Assembly: GCA_902488965.1 (NCBI GenBank)
Contig: CABTYA010000002.1
Location: 1 to 34,825 of the forward strand
Length of the DNA stretch: 34,825 bases
Direction: 5' to 3'
From: an uncultured Veillonellaceae bacterium
GTDB lineage: Bacteria; Bacillota; Negativicutes; Veillonellales; Negativicoccaceae
Below the pieces are notes generated by a model, which searched no databases, had not been told where the DNA came from, and was given only the letters and a program-made list of their open reading frames with translations. Positions within the stretch are counted from its first letter, which is position 1. Each line of letters opens with the position of its first letter. Of the stretch, positions 1 through 7,459 are shown piece by piece. Both the position numbers and the translations under genes were made by a program.

Positions 1-363
1 CGCGGTAGGCCAACTGGGCGGCCGGTTGTCGGCGTGGGTGCGTGCGCCGGCCTCCAAGACTGCCGTCAAAGCCGCTTCCACGGCCAGCATTCCGCCATGC
101 AACTGCAACTCGGCGACATCTTCACCGGTATACGATTTCGGGGCACGCATCACCAACAAGATGGCCTCGTCGATCGGCCGTCCCTGCGCCACAATATGGC
201 CGTAAGCGGCATGATAGCCGGCAAGTTCTTCGACCTGTCCCCGCAGCGGTGTGAATACACGCGCCGCCACTTGCAACGCCTCGCGGCCGCTGATGCGGAT
301 AATCCCGATACCGCCTTGTCCGACCGGTGTCGCGAGCGCCGCAATCGTATCTTCTTTATACAT
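1..363 (-). CDS. mnmE: MnmE (TrmE) tRNA modification GTPase, N-terminal fragment cut by the window edge
   Basis: This is the first 121 codons of MnmE, which with MnmG makes the 5-carboxymethylaminomethyl modification of wobble uridine in tRNA. Translation from the ATG at 363 begins MYKEDTIAALATPVGQGGIG, the typical start of the formyl-tetrahydrofolate-binding domain. YTGEDVAELQLHGG (about residues 78-91) is the family hallmark. A good AGGAAGG ribosome site lies at 370-376. The gene is downstream of jag on the same strand, the usual Firmicute order. Oddity: after EAGAR (residue 108) the family continues with a nearly invariant PGEFT-RAFLNG-DL-QAEA stretch, but here the last 13 residues (nucleotides 39-1) match it in no frame. 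That suggests an assembly-edge artefact or a broken gene. The G domain lies beyond the window. Confidence 0.9.
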   Translation of the reverse strand, partial: MYKEDTIAALATPVGQGGIGIIRISGREALQVAARVFTPLRGQVEELAGYHAAYGHIVAQGRPIDEAILLVMRAPKSYTGEDVAELQLHGGMLAVEAALTAVLEAGARTHADNRPPSWPTA

Positions 364-373
364 ACGAATCCTT

Positions 374-403
374 CCTAAAAAATAAGACCGGGTTGCCCCG
401 GTC
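374..403 (-). terminator. Hairpin with T-tract between jag and mnmE
   Basis: Read on the minus strand, GACCGGG and CCCGGTC (403-397 and 392-386) form a 7-bp stem with a 4-nt loop, followed by TTATTTTTT. This has the form of an intrinsic terminator just after the jag stop. It ends on the mnmE ribosome site, so it may be a partial terminator or attenuator between the two genes. Confidence 0.7.
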
Positions 404-405
404 GA

Positions 406-1335
406 TTATTCGCGGTAATGAATCACCAAATGACGATCCTGGTACTCACCTTCGCTCAATGTATATACCTGCGGATCATCCTGCAAGGCGGTATGAATAA
501 TTTTCCGTTCATACGCATTCATCGGCTCGAGTACGACCTTACGCCGATTTTTCTTCACCTTTGTCGCCATCCGATGGGCCAGCGAAATCAGTGTTTCTTC
601 GCGCCGGGAACGATAATTTTCCACATCCAGCATGATGAAATACCGTCCGCGGACATCGCGATTGGCCGCCAAATTCGTCAGGTACTGGAGCGCATCGAGC
701 GTCGTACCGCGCTTGCCGATCAACAGCCCCAAATTATCGCCGTGCATGTGCAGCCGAATCATATCCGCCGATGTCATTTTCTCGATCATAACGGAAACAC
801 CCATCGACTCCGTCACCTTATGCAAAAACGCTTTCGCCTGTTGCGCGACCGTTTCCTGCTCTTCCTCGGAAAAGAACGTCTCCCGTCCGCGACGATCCGT
901 CGCATGATGTTCTTTTTCCTGTGCGGGAGACGCATCCTTCGCCTTCTCCGTCGGTTCATCCAACGTCAACGGCTCGGGTTCGCGCAAACTGATCCGTTCC
1001 GGCTCTTCCGTTGCGGCTTCTTCGGGTTCGGCAGTTGTTTCTTTTACCGTTTCTTTTGCCGTTTCTTCGGCCGCCGTATCGGCCAACGCACCGTTAAATA
1101 CCGCAACTCCCGGCGCGACTTCTTCGACCGCTTTCACCGCATCCGCAGGCGCGGCCGATTCGTCTTTCCGAAAAACCTTGACTTTCGCATCGCGGGCACC
1201 TAAACCCAAAAAGCCTTTGCTCGGTTCTTCCACGACGATAATCTCTACCTCGTCACGAGTGACATTCCACGTAGTAAGCGCCTGATTGACCGCCTCTTCG
1301 ACAGTCTTTCCCGTAACTTCCAAACACTCTCTCAT
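406..1335 (-). CDS. jag: Jag/KhpB-type RNA-binding protein (Jag_N, KH, R3H)
   Basis: 309-aa cytoplasmic RNA-binding protein of the Jag (SpoIIIJ-associated, EloR/KhpB) family, linked in other Firmicutes to cell elongation and membrane-protein biogenesis. Three domains are visible. A Jag_N domain covers residues 1-55 and contains GFLGLGARDA. A KH domain covers about 175-245, with the GXXG loop as GKRG at 207-210. An R3H domain covers about 245-309, with R277 and H281 in the ERKIIHTAL motif. Between Jag_N and KH lies an unusually long Glu/Ala/Thr-rich linker (about 60-165), probably disordered. The start is the ATG at 1335, preceded by AAAGGAG and overlapping the yidC stop by four bases (ATGA), which implies translational coupling. 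The open frame extends further upstream, but only inside yidC, so longer starts are rejected. Confidence 0.95.
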   Translation of the reverse strand: MRECLEVTGKTVEEAVNQALTTWNVTRDEVEIIVVEEPSKGFLGLGARDAKVKVFRKDESAAPADAVKAVEEVAPGVAVFNGALADTAAEETAKETVKETTAEPEEAATEEPERISLREPEPLTLDEPTEKAKDASPAQEKEHHATDRRGRETFFSEEEQETVAQQAKAFLHKVTESMGVSVMIEKMTSADMIRLHMHGDNLGLLIGKRGTTLDALQYLTNLAANRDVRGRYFIMLDVENYRSRREETLISLAHRMATKVKKNRRKVVLEPMNAYERKIIHTALQDDPQVYTLSEGEYQDRHLVIHYRE

Positions 1336-2012
1336 GACTTGACTCCTTTCGGCTCCGCACGAAACATAATAAACTGCTGTATCATTTGGAACAAATTGGA
1401 TACCACCCAGTAGATCACCAGCCCGCTGGGAAATTGCAAACTGATATATCCGATAAACAGCGGCATAAAGACAAGCATGATCTTTTGCTGTTGCGCCGCG
1501 GCTCCCGATGCGCTGCTCGTGGACATTGTCTGCTTTTGCATGATAAATGTCGACAACGCCGACAATACCGGTAAAATATACAGCGGGTCGGCTGCTCCCA
1601 GGCTCGGCAGCCACAAAAAGCTCATATGTTCCGGATCATAGCTGTACTCACGCAACGCATAAAAAATCGAAATCAAAAACGGCATTTGGATCAGCATCGG
1701 CAAGCAACCCGACAACGGATTGACGCCCAATTCCTGATACATTTTGGCCATTTCCTGCTGCATGCGTTGCGGATCGCCTTTATATTTTTTTTGTAATTGC
1801 TGAATCCGCGGCTGCAATTCCTGCATGCCCTTCATCGAACGAATTTGCTTGATGGCCAGCGGCAACAGCGCCACCTTAATCAAGATCGTCATTAAAATAA
1901 TCGCAATCCCGTAACTCGGTGTCCCCAGTCCTACGGTAATTTCATAACAAAAGGACAAAAACACCTGCATAATCGACGCTAAAAAATCAATCGCATCGCT
2001 GAAAATACTCAC
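1332..2012 (-). CDS. yidC: YidC/Oxa1 membrane protein insertase
   Basis: 226-aa YidC/Oxa1/SpoIIIJ insertase, which inserts and folds inner-membrane proteins together with or apart from Sec. The core fold is complete: a first membrane segment (about 30-53), a charged coiled-coil hairpin (about 55-95, KQIRSMKGMQELQP), and further membrane segments including FPSGLVIYWVVSNLF. The positive residue expected in the hydrophilic groove of TM1 is Lys46 rather than the common Arg. There is no lipoprotein cysteine at the N-terminus and no large periplasmic domain as in Proteobacteria. The start is the GTG at 2012 because AGGAGG lies 6-7 bases upstream. A TTG at 2027 would overlap the ribosome site itself. 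The gene follows yidD by 11 bases and overlaps jag by 4. Confidence 0.95.
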   Translation of the reverse strand: MSIFSDAIDFLASIMQVFLSFCYEITVGLGTPSYGIAIILMTILIKVALLPLAIKQIRSMKGMQELQPRIQQLQKKYKGDPQRMQQEMAKMYQELGVNPLSGCLPMLIQMPFLISIFYALREYSYDPEHMSFLWLPSLGAADPLYILPVLSALSTFIMQKQTMSTSSASGAAAQQQKIMLVFMPLFIGYISLQFPSGLVIYWVVSNLFQMIQQFIMFRAEPKGVKS

Positions 2013-2023
2013 TGCACTCCTCC

Positions 2024-2254
2024 TCAATTCCCCTGTTGTGAACGGGGCGGTACGGGATCATACCCGCCGCGATGAAAGGGATGGCACTTGCCGATACGCC
2101 GCAACACAAGCCATGTACCGTACACGACACCGAACCGTTCAACCGCCACCAGCGCATATTCGCTGCATGTCGGTACAAACCGACAACACGGCGGTTTCAA
2201 CGGGGATATATAGCGACGATACCCCTGTATCAATCCCAGCAATATCGTTTTCAT
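2024..2254 (-). CDS. yidD: YidD membrane protein insertion efficiency factor
   Basis: 76-aa small membrane-associated protein of the YidD (DUF37/haemolytic alpha) family, which aids YidC-dependent insertion. The family signatures are present: CRFVPTCSEYA near residues 23-33 and CHPFHRGGYDPVP near 57-69. The start is the ATG at 2254, whose ATGA overlaps the rnpA stop. There is no strong ribosome site, so translation is probably coupled to rnpA. An in-frame GTG at 2281 would add nine residues (METGPRDET) that do not resemble the family. The TGA stop at 2026-2024 touches the yidC ribosome site. Confidence 0.93.
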   Translation of the reverse strand: MKTILLGLIQGYRRYISPLKPPCCRFVPTCSEYALVAVERFGVVYGTWLVLRRIGKCHPFHRGGYDPVPPRSQQGN

Positions 2255-2598
2255 CGTTTCATCACGCGGGCCCGTTTCCACAAGCCGATAATATCTTTTT
2301 CCGCTTCGGCATATGTCGCACGCGTCAAAGGACCGCGGCCGACCAATACCAACAAAAAACCCTGTTGTAATCGGTGTCGGTGCAGCCGATATACCTCGCG
2401 CATCAATCGCCGAGCGCGATTACGCTTGACCGCCGAACCGATTTTCTTGCCGGTGACAAAACCGATCCGTGTCGATTGACCCGCTTGCGGCAGGACGTAC
2501 AGCACCGCCCGCGGCGATACACACACCTTGCCGCGGCGATACACATACCGAAACTCACGATTTTCGCGTATGCGATACTCTTTTTTGAGATCATTCAT
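2251..2598 (-). CDS. rnpA: Ribonuclease P protein component
   Basis: 115-aa protein subunit of RNase P, which binds the catalytic RNA and the 5' leader of pre-tRNA. The RNR motif is clear (KRNRARRLMREVYR, about residues 58-71), as is the N-terminal aromatic patch around FRYVYRRGK. The length is normal for the family. The ATG at 2598 is preceded by AAGGTG at a suitable distance. The gene lies 58 bases downstream of rpmH, the gap holding a perfect palindrome, and overlaps yidD by four bases. It is expected to be cotranscribed from the rpmH promoter. Confidence 0.96.
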   Translation of the reverse strand: MNDLKKEYRIRENREFRYVYRRGKVCVSPRAVLYVLPQAGQSTRIGFVTGKKIGSAVKRNRARRLMREVYRLHRHRLQQGFLLVLVGRGPLTRATYAEAEKDIIGLWKRARVMKR

Positions 2599-2620
2599 AC
2601 TTTTTCACCTTAGACAATAA

Positions 2621-2642
2621 GAACTTGGCCGAGGCCAAGTTC
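2621..2642 (-). repeat. Perfect 10-bp inverted repeat between rpmH and rnpA
   Basis: GAACTTGGCC and GGCCAAGTTC form a perfect inverted repeat separated by two bases. On the minus strand it lies between the rpmH stop and the rnpA ribosome site and is followed by TTATTG rather than a T-run, so it is not a standard terminator. It could stabilise or process the rpmH-rnpA transcript, helping make L34 in excess over RnpA. That role is inference. Confidence 0.7.
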
Positions 2643-2656
2643 TCGCGTCGCCTCGC

Positions 2657-2791
2657 TTAGGCGGACAATTTTTTTCTACCTTTTAATCTTCTTCTCTTGA
2701 GCACCATGCGGCCGCCTTTGGTTTTCATACGTTCGCGGAATCCGTGCGTGCGTTTGCGCCACAATACGTTCGGTTGATATGTACGTTTCAT
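2657..2791 (-). CDS. rpmH: Ribosomal protein L34
   Basis: 44-aa basic ribosomal protein L34 of the large subunit. The translation starts MKRTYQPNVLWRKRTHGFRE and continues with KTKGGRMVLKRRRLKGRKKL, which is the conserved family pattern. W at position 11 is seen where S/R is common (NVLWRKRTHGF versus the usual N-rkRTHGF). The ATG at 2791 is preceded by a very strong AAGGAGGTG. It is the first gene of the leftward rpmH-rnpA-yidD-yidC-jag cluster and has its own strong promoter. Confidence 0.97.
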   Translation of the reverse strand: MKRTYQPNVLWRKRTHGFRERMKTKGGRMVLKRRRLKGRKKLSA

Positions 2792-2860
2792 CTAACCCAC
2801 CTCCTTACTATATTTAACGGAAATCTCCGTTAGTATCGGACATTCACTCATAACAAAGTT

Positions 2861-2889
2861 ATTATATTGAAAAACCGCCCGTATGTCAA
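2861..2889 (-). promoter_or_regulatory. Strong sigma-A promoter of rpmH
   Basis: On the minus strand there is a perfect -35 (TTGACA, 2889-2884) and a perfect -10 (TATAAT, 2866-2861) with a 17-base spacer. Transcription would begin near 2854, about 60 bases before the rpmH ATG. The leader contains a small hairpin (AACGGA...TCCGTT, 2816-2831). Confidence 0.88.
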
Positions 2890-2984
2890 ACTTTTCCGCA
2901 ACAAATACGCAGGTTGTCTTTCTCTTCTTTCTCGTAACAACCGTTTTACGTAGAAAAATTTTTTTATTTTTTTACTTTTTCGTG

Positions 2985-3013
2985 TTGAAAACAATGTCCC
3001 CTTCAATTATAAT
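2985..3013 (+). promoter_or_regulatory. Sigma-A promoter of brnQ
   Basis: TTGAAA (2985-2990) and TATAAT (3008-3013) are separated by 17 bases, in an A/T-rich region rich in T-runs. The brnQ ATG follows 32 bases after the -10. It is divergent from the rpmH promoter. Confidence 0.85.
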
Positions 3014-3045
3014 AGTGAGAATACTTGAATAGGGAGGATACTCAT

Positions 3046-4365
3046 ATGGACACAAAAATTTCTCGTTCCGCTTACATCGCCATCGGGCTGATGCTGTTCG
3101 CACTATTTTTCGGAGCGGGCAACCTCATTTTTCCGGCCTCGCTCGGACAACAAGCCGGGACCAACTTCCCGCTCGCCACGCTGGGGTTCTTGATTACCGG
3201 CGTCGGCCTTCCGTTATTGGGTGTCATCGCTATCGGTTACTCGGGCAGTCGTGACTTGCAAGAATTGGCCGGACGGGTGCATCCCTGGTACGGTGTCTTT
3301 TTCACCGTTTTGCTGTACTTGACGATCGGTCCTTGTTTTGCGATTCCCCGTACGGGCACCGTATCGTATGAAATTGCCGTTCGTCCCTTTTTAGGCGGCA
3401 GTGCGGGCACCATGGAACTGGGCTTGTTCCTGGCCGCATTCTTCGTCATCTCTTGGTGGTTTTCGATTTCACCGAGCAAATTGGTCGAACGAATCGGAAA
3501 ATTTTTGACGCCGGCCTTATTATTGTTGTTATTTATATTGATTGCGCAATCGCTGCTCAGTCCGATCGGCATGCCGCAGGCACCGACTGCGACGTATGCC
3601 ACCTCATCGCTCGCTTTCACCCAAGGCTTTTTGGACGGGTACAATACGATGGACGCACTGGCCTCATTGGTCTTCGGTATTTTGATCGTCAAATCGGCCA
3701 AACAATACGGCGCGCAACATGAAAAAGAAATCGCGGCCGCCACGATGAAATCGGGGATTGTCGCTGCACTCTGTCTGGCCTTTGTCTATGTATTTATTGC
3801 CAATATCGGGGCGACCAGCGTATCCGGTATCGGCTTGCAGGAAACCGGCGCTCCGGTATTGGCATTGTCCACGGAATATTACTTCGGCGCTCCCGGTGCA
3901 ATCATCTTGGCTTTTATCGTATTGTTGGCCTGCCTGACGACGAGCATCGGTTTGATTTCTTCCTGCGGTTCGTATTTTTCCGAATTGATTCCCGCTTTAT
4001 CCTATCGGACATGGGTCACGCTGTTTTCCGTATTTTCCGGCTGCATCGGCATCATCGGTCTGTCGACGATCATTTCCGCGGCCATTCCGATTTTGATGTT
4101 TCTCTACCCGCTGACGATGGTACTGATTGCGCTGACATTCGCCTCGCCGTATTTCAACCATCGGCGCGCCGTATACGCATGGACCATCGGCTTGACGCTC
4201 ATCCCGTCGGTATGGGACGGCTTGCGTACCGCCGGCGTCGATCTCGCCGCGCTCAACACGCTGGGAGGAACGTATTTACCGTTATTCACTTACGGTCTCG
4301 GTTGGATCAGCTTTGCTGTTGTCGGTTTTATCATCGGCCTTTTGCATACTCGTCTGATTCGATAA
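3046..4365 (+). CDS. brnQ: BrnQ-type branched-chain amino acid:cation symporter
   Basis: 439-aa integral membrane protein of the LIVCS family, importing leucine, isoleucine and valine with Na+ or H+. The N-terminus IGLMLFALFFGAGNLIFPA is the family signature, and about twelve hydrophobic segments run to the end. The stretch TIGPCFAIPRTGTVSYE is also typical. The start is the ATG at 3046, with GGGAGGA at a good distance. An upstream in-frame start at 3025 lies before the ribosome site and is rejected. The gene has its own promoter and terminator, so it is a single-gene unit lying between rpmH and dnaA, where many Firmicutes have no gene. Confidence 0.94.
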   Translation: MDTKISRSAYIAIGLMLFALFFGAGNLIFPASLGQQAGTNFPLATLGFLITGVGLPLLGVIAIGYSGSRDLQELAGRVHPWYGVFFTVLLYLTIGPCFAIPRTGTVSYEIAVRPFLGGSAGTMELGLFLAAFFVISWWFSISPSKLVERIGKFLTPALLLLLFILIAQSLLSPIGMPQAPTATYATSSLAFTQGFLDGYNTMDALASLVFGILIVKSAKQYGAQHEKEIAAATMKSGIVAALCLAFVYVFIANIGATSVSGIGLQETGAPVLALSTEYYFGAPGAIILAFIVLLACLTTSIGLISSCGSYFSELIPALSYRTWVTLFSVFSGCIGIIGLSTIISAAIPILMFLYPLTMVLIALTFASPYFNHRRAVYAWTIGLTLIPSVWDGLRTAGVDLAALNTLGGTYLPLFTYGLGWISFAVVGFIIGLLHTRLIR

Positions 4366-4374
4366 TCACTCCGA

Positions 4375-4402
4375 TCCCTTCGCATTGCGAAGGGATTTTT
4401 TA
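4375..4402 (+). terminator. Terminator after brnQ
   Basis: TCCCTTCGC and GCGAAGGGA form a 9-bp stem with an ATT loop, followed by TTTTTTATT. It ends the brnQ transcript 10 bases after the stop and separates it from the dnaA control region. Confidence 0.9.
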
Positions 4403-4472
4403 TTGCGCTGCAAAAGAAAAACGCTCCTTTTCTTGCGTCATAAACGACATTCTTCCTTTGCGGGATAAAGTG

Positions 4473-4524
4473 TGTTAAAATATTTCTACACTACTTATCC
4501 ACAGATTTATCCCCGTTTTCCACA
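4473..4524 (+). promoter_or_regulatory. dnaA control region: extended -10 and upstream DnaA-box cluster
   Basis: Three tandem DnaA-box-like 9-mers lie here: TTATCCACA (4495-4503, perfect), TTATCCCCG (4507-4515) and TTTTCCACA (4516-4524). Just upstream is TGTTAAAAT (4473-4481), an extended -10 that would start transcription near the first box. The arrangement fits DnaA autoregulation and the upstream half of a bipartite origin. The -35 region is weak, so the promoter call is tentative, while the boxes are clear. Confidence 0.75.
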
Positions 4525-4605
4525 GTGCCGATTACCGATAACTGCGGGAACGATCGTACTTATTCTATATTGTCTTCTATATTTTCACCATTGTAAGGAG
4601 TGTAT

Positions 4606-6129
4606 ATGTTACCCAACGTCAACGATTTTTGGCAAATTGTATTACATCAATTGGCGCTGCGTATCTCCGCGGAATCGGTCGACTGGCTGAAAACCAATGT
4701 CATCCCTCTCCATGCGGATGATAACGAACTCACATTGCAAGTCGCCAAACCGTTTCACAAAATTTGGCTGGAACAAACCTTTTTGCAAGATGTCGCAACG
4801 GTCGTCAACGAAATGAACGGCTCGCCGCTCACAATAGCGATTTTGACGCCGAATGAAACCGGCGGCGCGACACCGCCGGCTGCACCGGCAACGGTATTTC
4901 CCGACTTGACTCCGTCCGCTTCCATGACGGAAGAAGAACGGTCGGCCTATCTGGCGCGTTTGCCGGAAGTTCCTCCGCAGCCGCTGCCTGTCCCCGCCGC
5001 CGCTGACCGCCGCCTCGCAAAAGCAACTCCCGCACCGTCTGTTGCAACAGCGGATACCTCGGTTCACAGCTGCATTCCGATCAATCAGGAATACACCTTC
5101 GACAACTTTATCGTCGGCACACCGAATCACATGGCATATGCCAGTGCACAGGCGGTCGCGGAATCACCCGCCCAACAACAAAATCCGTTCTTTATTTACG
5201 GCAAATCGGGCCTGGGGAAAACGCATCTTATGCATGCCATTTGCAATTACGTCCGTACGCATACTCCCGAAAAAAGCGTCCTTTTTCTGAGTAGTGAACA
5301 ATTTACCAATGACTTTATTTCTTCCTTGAGTAAACGCGACATCAGCCTCAATCAGCAGTTTCGTGAAAAATATCGCAATGTCGATTATTTATTGATTGAC
5401 GATGTCCAATTTTTCGGGAATAAAGACGGTACGCAGGAAGAATTTTTCCATACTTTCAACGAACTGCTGAATTACAGCAAGCAGATTGTCATGACCTGCG
5501 ACCGGCTGCCGGAAGATATCGAAGAAATCGAAAATCGACTGACCAGCCGTTTCAGTGCGGGACTGGTCGTAGAAATCAAACCGCCCGATTTTGAAATCCG
5601 CAGCGCGTACTTGCGCCAAATGGCGGAAACGGAACAATTTCCGCTCGCTCCGGAAATCATCGAATTTATTGCGGAAAATTTTTATCAAAACATGCGTGAT
5701 GTCGAAAAAGCGTTTAACCGCATTTTATCCTATCATGCCATCACCCAACGCACCTCCGGCCATACGGAGTTATTGTCACTGGAGCAGGCAAAAGAGTATT
5801 TGACGGATTTACTGCCGAAAAACAAACGTCAACCTTTGGATGCGGATGCGATTATTGCGGAAATTGCACATTTTTACAAAGTCGACCGCAAAAAAATTCT
5901 CGGCAACTCCAGACCGAAAAACATCGCCACTGCACGTCAAGTTGCCATGTATTTGTGCCGTGAATTGTTGGACTCTTCCTTTACGGAAATCGGTTCGTTT
6001 TTCAATCGCGACCATACCACCATCATCTATGCGTATGAAAAAATCACAAAGAAGATGAAAGCCGACACTTCGTTTGAAAAAGAAATCCAAACAGTCATTC
6101 ATAAACTCGTCGGGGACAACTCCGTGTGA
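4606..6129 (+). CDS. dnaA: Chromosomal replication initiator DnaA
   Basis: 507-aa AAA+ initiator that binds DnaA boxes and opens oriC. Domain I covers residues 1-80 and is followed by a Pro/Ala-rich linker (domain II, about 85-155). The ATPase core begins at YTFDNFIVG, with Walker A GKSGLGKT at 199-206 and Walker B LLIDD at 262-266. The C-terminal DNA-binding domain ends with the box-recognition helix around NRDHTTIIYAYEKI. The ATG at 4606 has AAGGAG five bases upstream. A GTG at 4600 overlaps the ribosome site. The linker is longer than in many clostridial DnaA proteins. DnaA boxes lie both upstream and downstream of the gene. Confidence 0.98.
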   Translation: MLPNVNDFWQIVLHQLALRISAESVDWLKTNVIPLHADDNELTLQVAKPFHKIWLEQTFLQDVATVVNEMNGSPLTIAILTPNETGGATPPAAPATVFPDLTPSASMTEEERSAYLARLPEVPPQPLPVPAAADRRLAKATPAPSVATADTSVHSCIPINQEYTFDNFIVGTPNHMAYASAQAVAESPAQQQNPFFIYGKSGLGKTHLMHAICNYVRTHTPEKSVLFLSSEQFTNDFISSLSKRDISLNQQFREKYRNVDYLLIDDVQFFGNKDGTQEEFFHTFNELLNYSKQIVMTCDRLPEDIEEIENRLTSRFSAGLVVEIKPPDFEIRSAYLRQMAETEQFPLAPEIIEFIAENFYQNMRDVEKAFNRILSYHAITQRTSGHTELLSLEQAKEYLTDLLPKNKRQPLDADAIIAEIAHFYKVDRKKILGNSRPKNIATARQVAMYLCRELLDSSFTEIGSFFNRDHTTIIYAYEKITKKMKADTSFEKEIQTVIHKLVGDNSV

Positions 6130-6133
6130 TACT

Positions 6134-6325
6134 TGTGAATAACTTGTGTATAATTGGCGAAATCTCGATTTTCCGCTCTTTCCAGTGAATATTGTGAATA
6201 GGCGAAATCATTTATCCACAAAGTTATTCGCGCCATTCACAACCGATACTTTCGGTTTCGGTGCTGGTTTTCAACATATCCACCGTGCCTACTAGTACTA
6301 CTGCTTTTTTTAACGTTTTTGATTT
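6134..6325 (+). other. oriC: DnaA boxes, DnaA-trio-like element and AT-rich unwinding region
   Basis: The dnaA-dnaN gap holds three perfect boxes of the TTATNCACA consensus: 6134-6142 (minus), 6145-6153 (minus) and 6212-6220 (plus). Near matches lie at 6193-6201, 6233-6241 and about 6276-6284. The last degenerate box is followed by GTGCC, then CTACTAGTACTACTGC (6289-6304, the 3'-GAT-type trinucleotide repeat on the lower strand), then the T-rich stretch to about 6325. This order of box, GC step, trio and AT-rich DNA matches the basal unwinding system described for Bacillus subtilis. Box positions are seen directly; the unwinding role is inferred. Confidence 0.85.
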
Positions 6326-6352
6326 AATCCAGTCGACTTACAGGAGGTCACT

Positions 6353-7459
6353 ATGAACATTCAAATTGAAACCGCTCAATTGCAACATGCATTGGATACT
6401 GTCAGCCGGGCAGCTACCTCGAAAATCGCCAACAATGACGATCTGGGTATTTTCTTTTCCGCTCATGATCAATGTTTGGAAATCGAAGCAACCGACTACA
6501 TCATCGGTATTCATGTAACGGTTCCCGCAACGGTTATTGAAAGCGGCGACATTGTTATTCGTGCGCCATACTTGATTGATTTGGTCAAAAAATTCAGTGA
6601 CGACACGGTTACAATTCATACCGCCAAAGAAAAAGTCGTTACCGTTTCTTGCGGTAAAAGCGAAAATGATTTGGTGATGGGAATGGCCTCCGAATTTCCG
6701 CGGCTTGAAACGCTGGATCAGACACAAACGGCGGTATTGCCGAGCGACCAGTTGAAAGATATGTATCAGCAAACCCGTTTTGCGGTCGGCGGCGATAATC
6801 AACGTGCGATCTTTACGGGGATTTTGCTCGAAGCCGAAGGTCGCCGTGCGCGAATGGTGGCGACCGACACACATCGGCTGGCCTGCCGTGACGTGGAATT
6901 GGAACAGGAAATGGCTCGTCCGATATCATTGGTGATTCCGGAAAAAGTATGGGCGGATTTGATTCGGTTGTTGCCGACGGATGAAGTCATCAATGTGACC
7001 ATTCATTGGTTCCGCTCAAAAGTTGCCTTTTCGTTCGGGCAAGTGTATTTTATTGCCTCGCTGATTGAGGGAGAATTCCCCGATTATCGTCGGGTATTCC
7101 CGTCGACATTCCAGGCCAAAGCCGTGATTGACCGGCGGGCGTTTACGGCCGCGTTGGAACGGGCTTCGTTGATTGCTCGGAATATGACCTACCGTACGGT
7201 TACGCTCAAATGGAGTGACGGGCAGCTGGAAACCAGCGTCATGAGCGCCGAATACGGCAGCATGGAGGAAACGATTCCCTGTCAATACGAAGGAGATCCG
7301 TTGGATATCGTATTTAATTGTTTCTATTTGTTGGATATTTTGAAACATTCGTACGGCGATACCGTAACCTTGCATATGTTGCCCAACGGTCCGATGTTGG
7401 TCGAACAGGAGCAGGATGAATTGTACCGGTATATCGTCACACCGATGAGAGGAAACTGA
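6353..7459 (+). CDS. dnaN: DNA polymerase III beta sliding clamp
   Basis: 368-aa beta clamp that encircles DNA and tethers replicative polymerase. The three-domain head-to-tail fold is consistent with the length and with family motifs such as TDTHRLA (about residue 173), EGEFPDYRRVFP in the middle domain and the C-terminal PMRGN. The family's usual C-terminal P-M-R/L ending is preserved. The ATG at 6353 follows CAGGAGGTC. The next gene, yaaA, begins directly at the stop codon, so the two are cotranslated. Expression may come from dnaA read-through or a promoter within oriC; no clear separate promoter was found. Confidence 0.98.
   Translation: MNIQIETAQLQHALDTVSRAATSKIANNDDLGIFFSAHDQCLEIEATDYIIGIHVTVPATVIESGDIVIRAPYLIDLVKKFSDDTVTIHTAKEKVVTVSCGKSENDLVMGMASEFPRLETLDQTQTAVLPSDQLKDMYQQTRFAVGGDNQRAIFTGILLEAEGRRARMVATDTHRLACRDVELEQEMARPISLVIPEKVWADLIRLLPTDEVINVTIHWFRSKVAFSFGQVYFIASLIEGEFPDYRRVFPSTFQAKAVIDRRAFTAALERASLIARNMTYRTVTLKWSDGQLETSVMSAEYGSMEETIPCQYEGDPLDIVFNCFYLLDILKHSYGDTVTLHMLPNGPMLVEQEQDELYRYIVTPMRGN

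Noticed and set aside
1336..1614. Longer jag start reaching into yidC (up to 93 extra residues)
   Set aside because: The extra stretch is the yidC coding region in another frame. The ATG at 1335 has a ribosome site, overlaps the yidC stop by four bases and begins a normal Jag_N domain.
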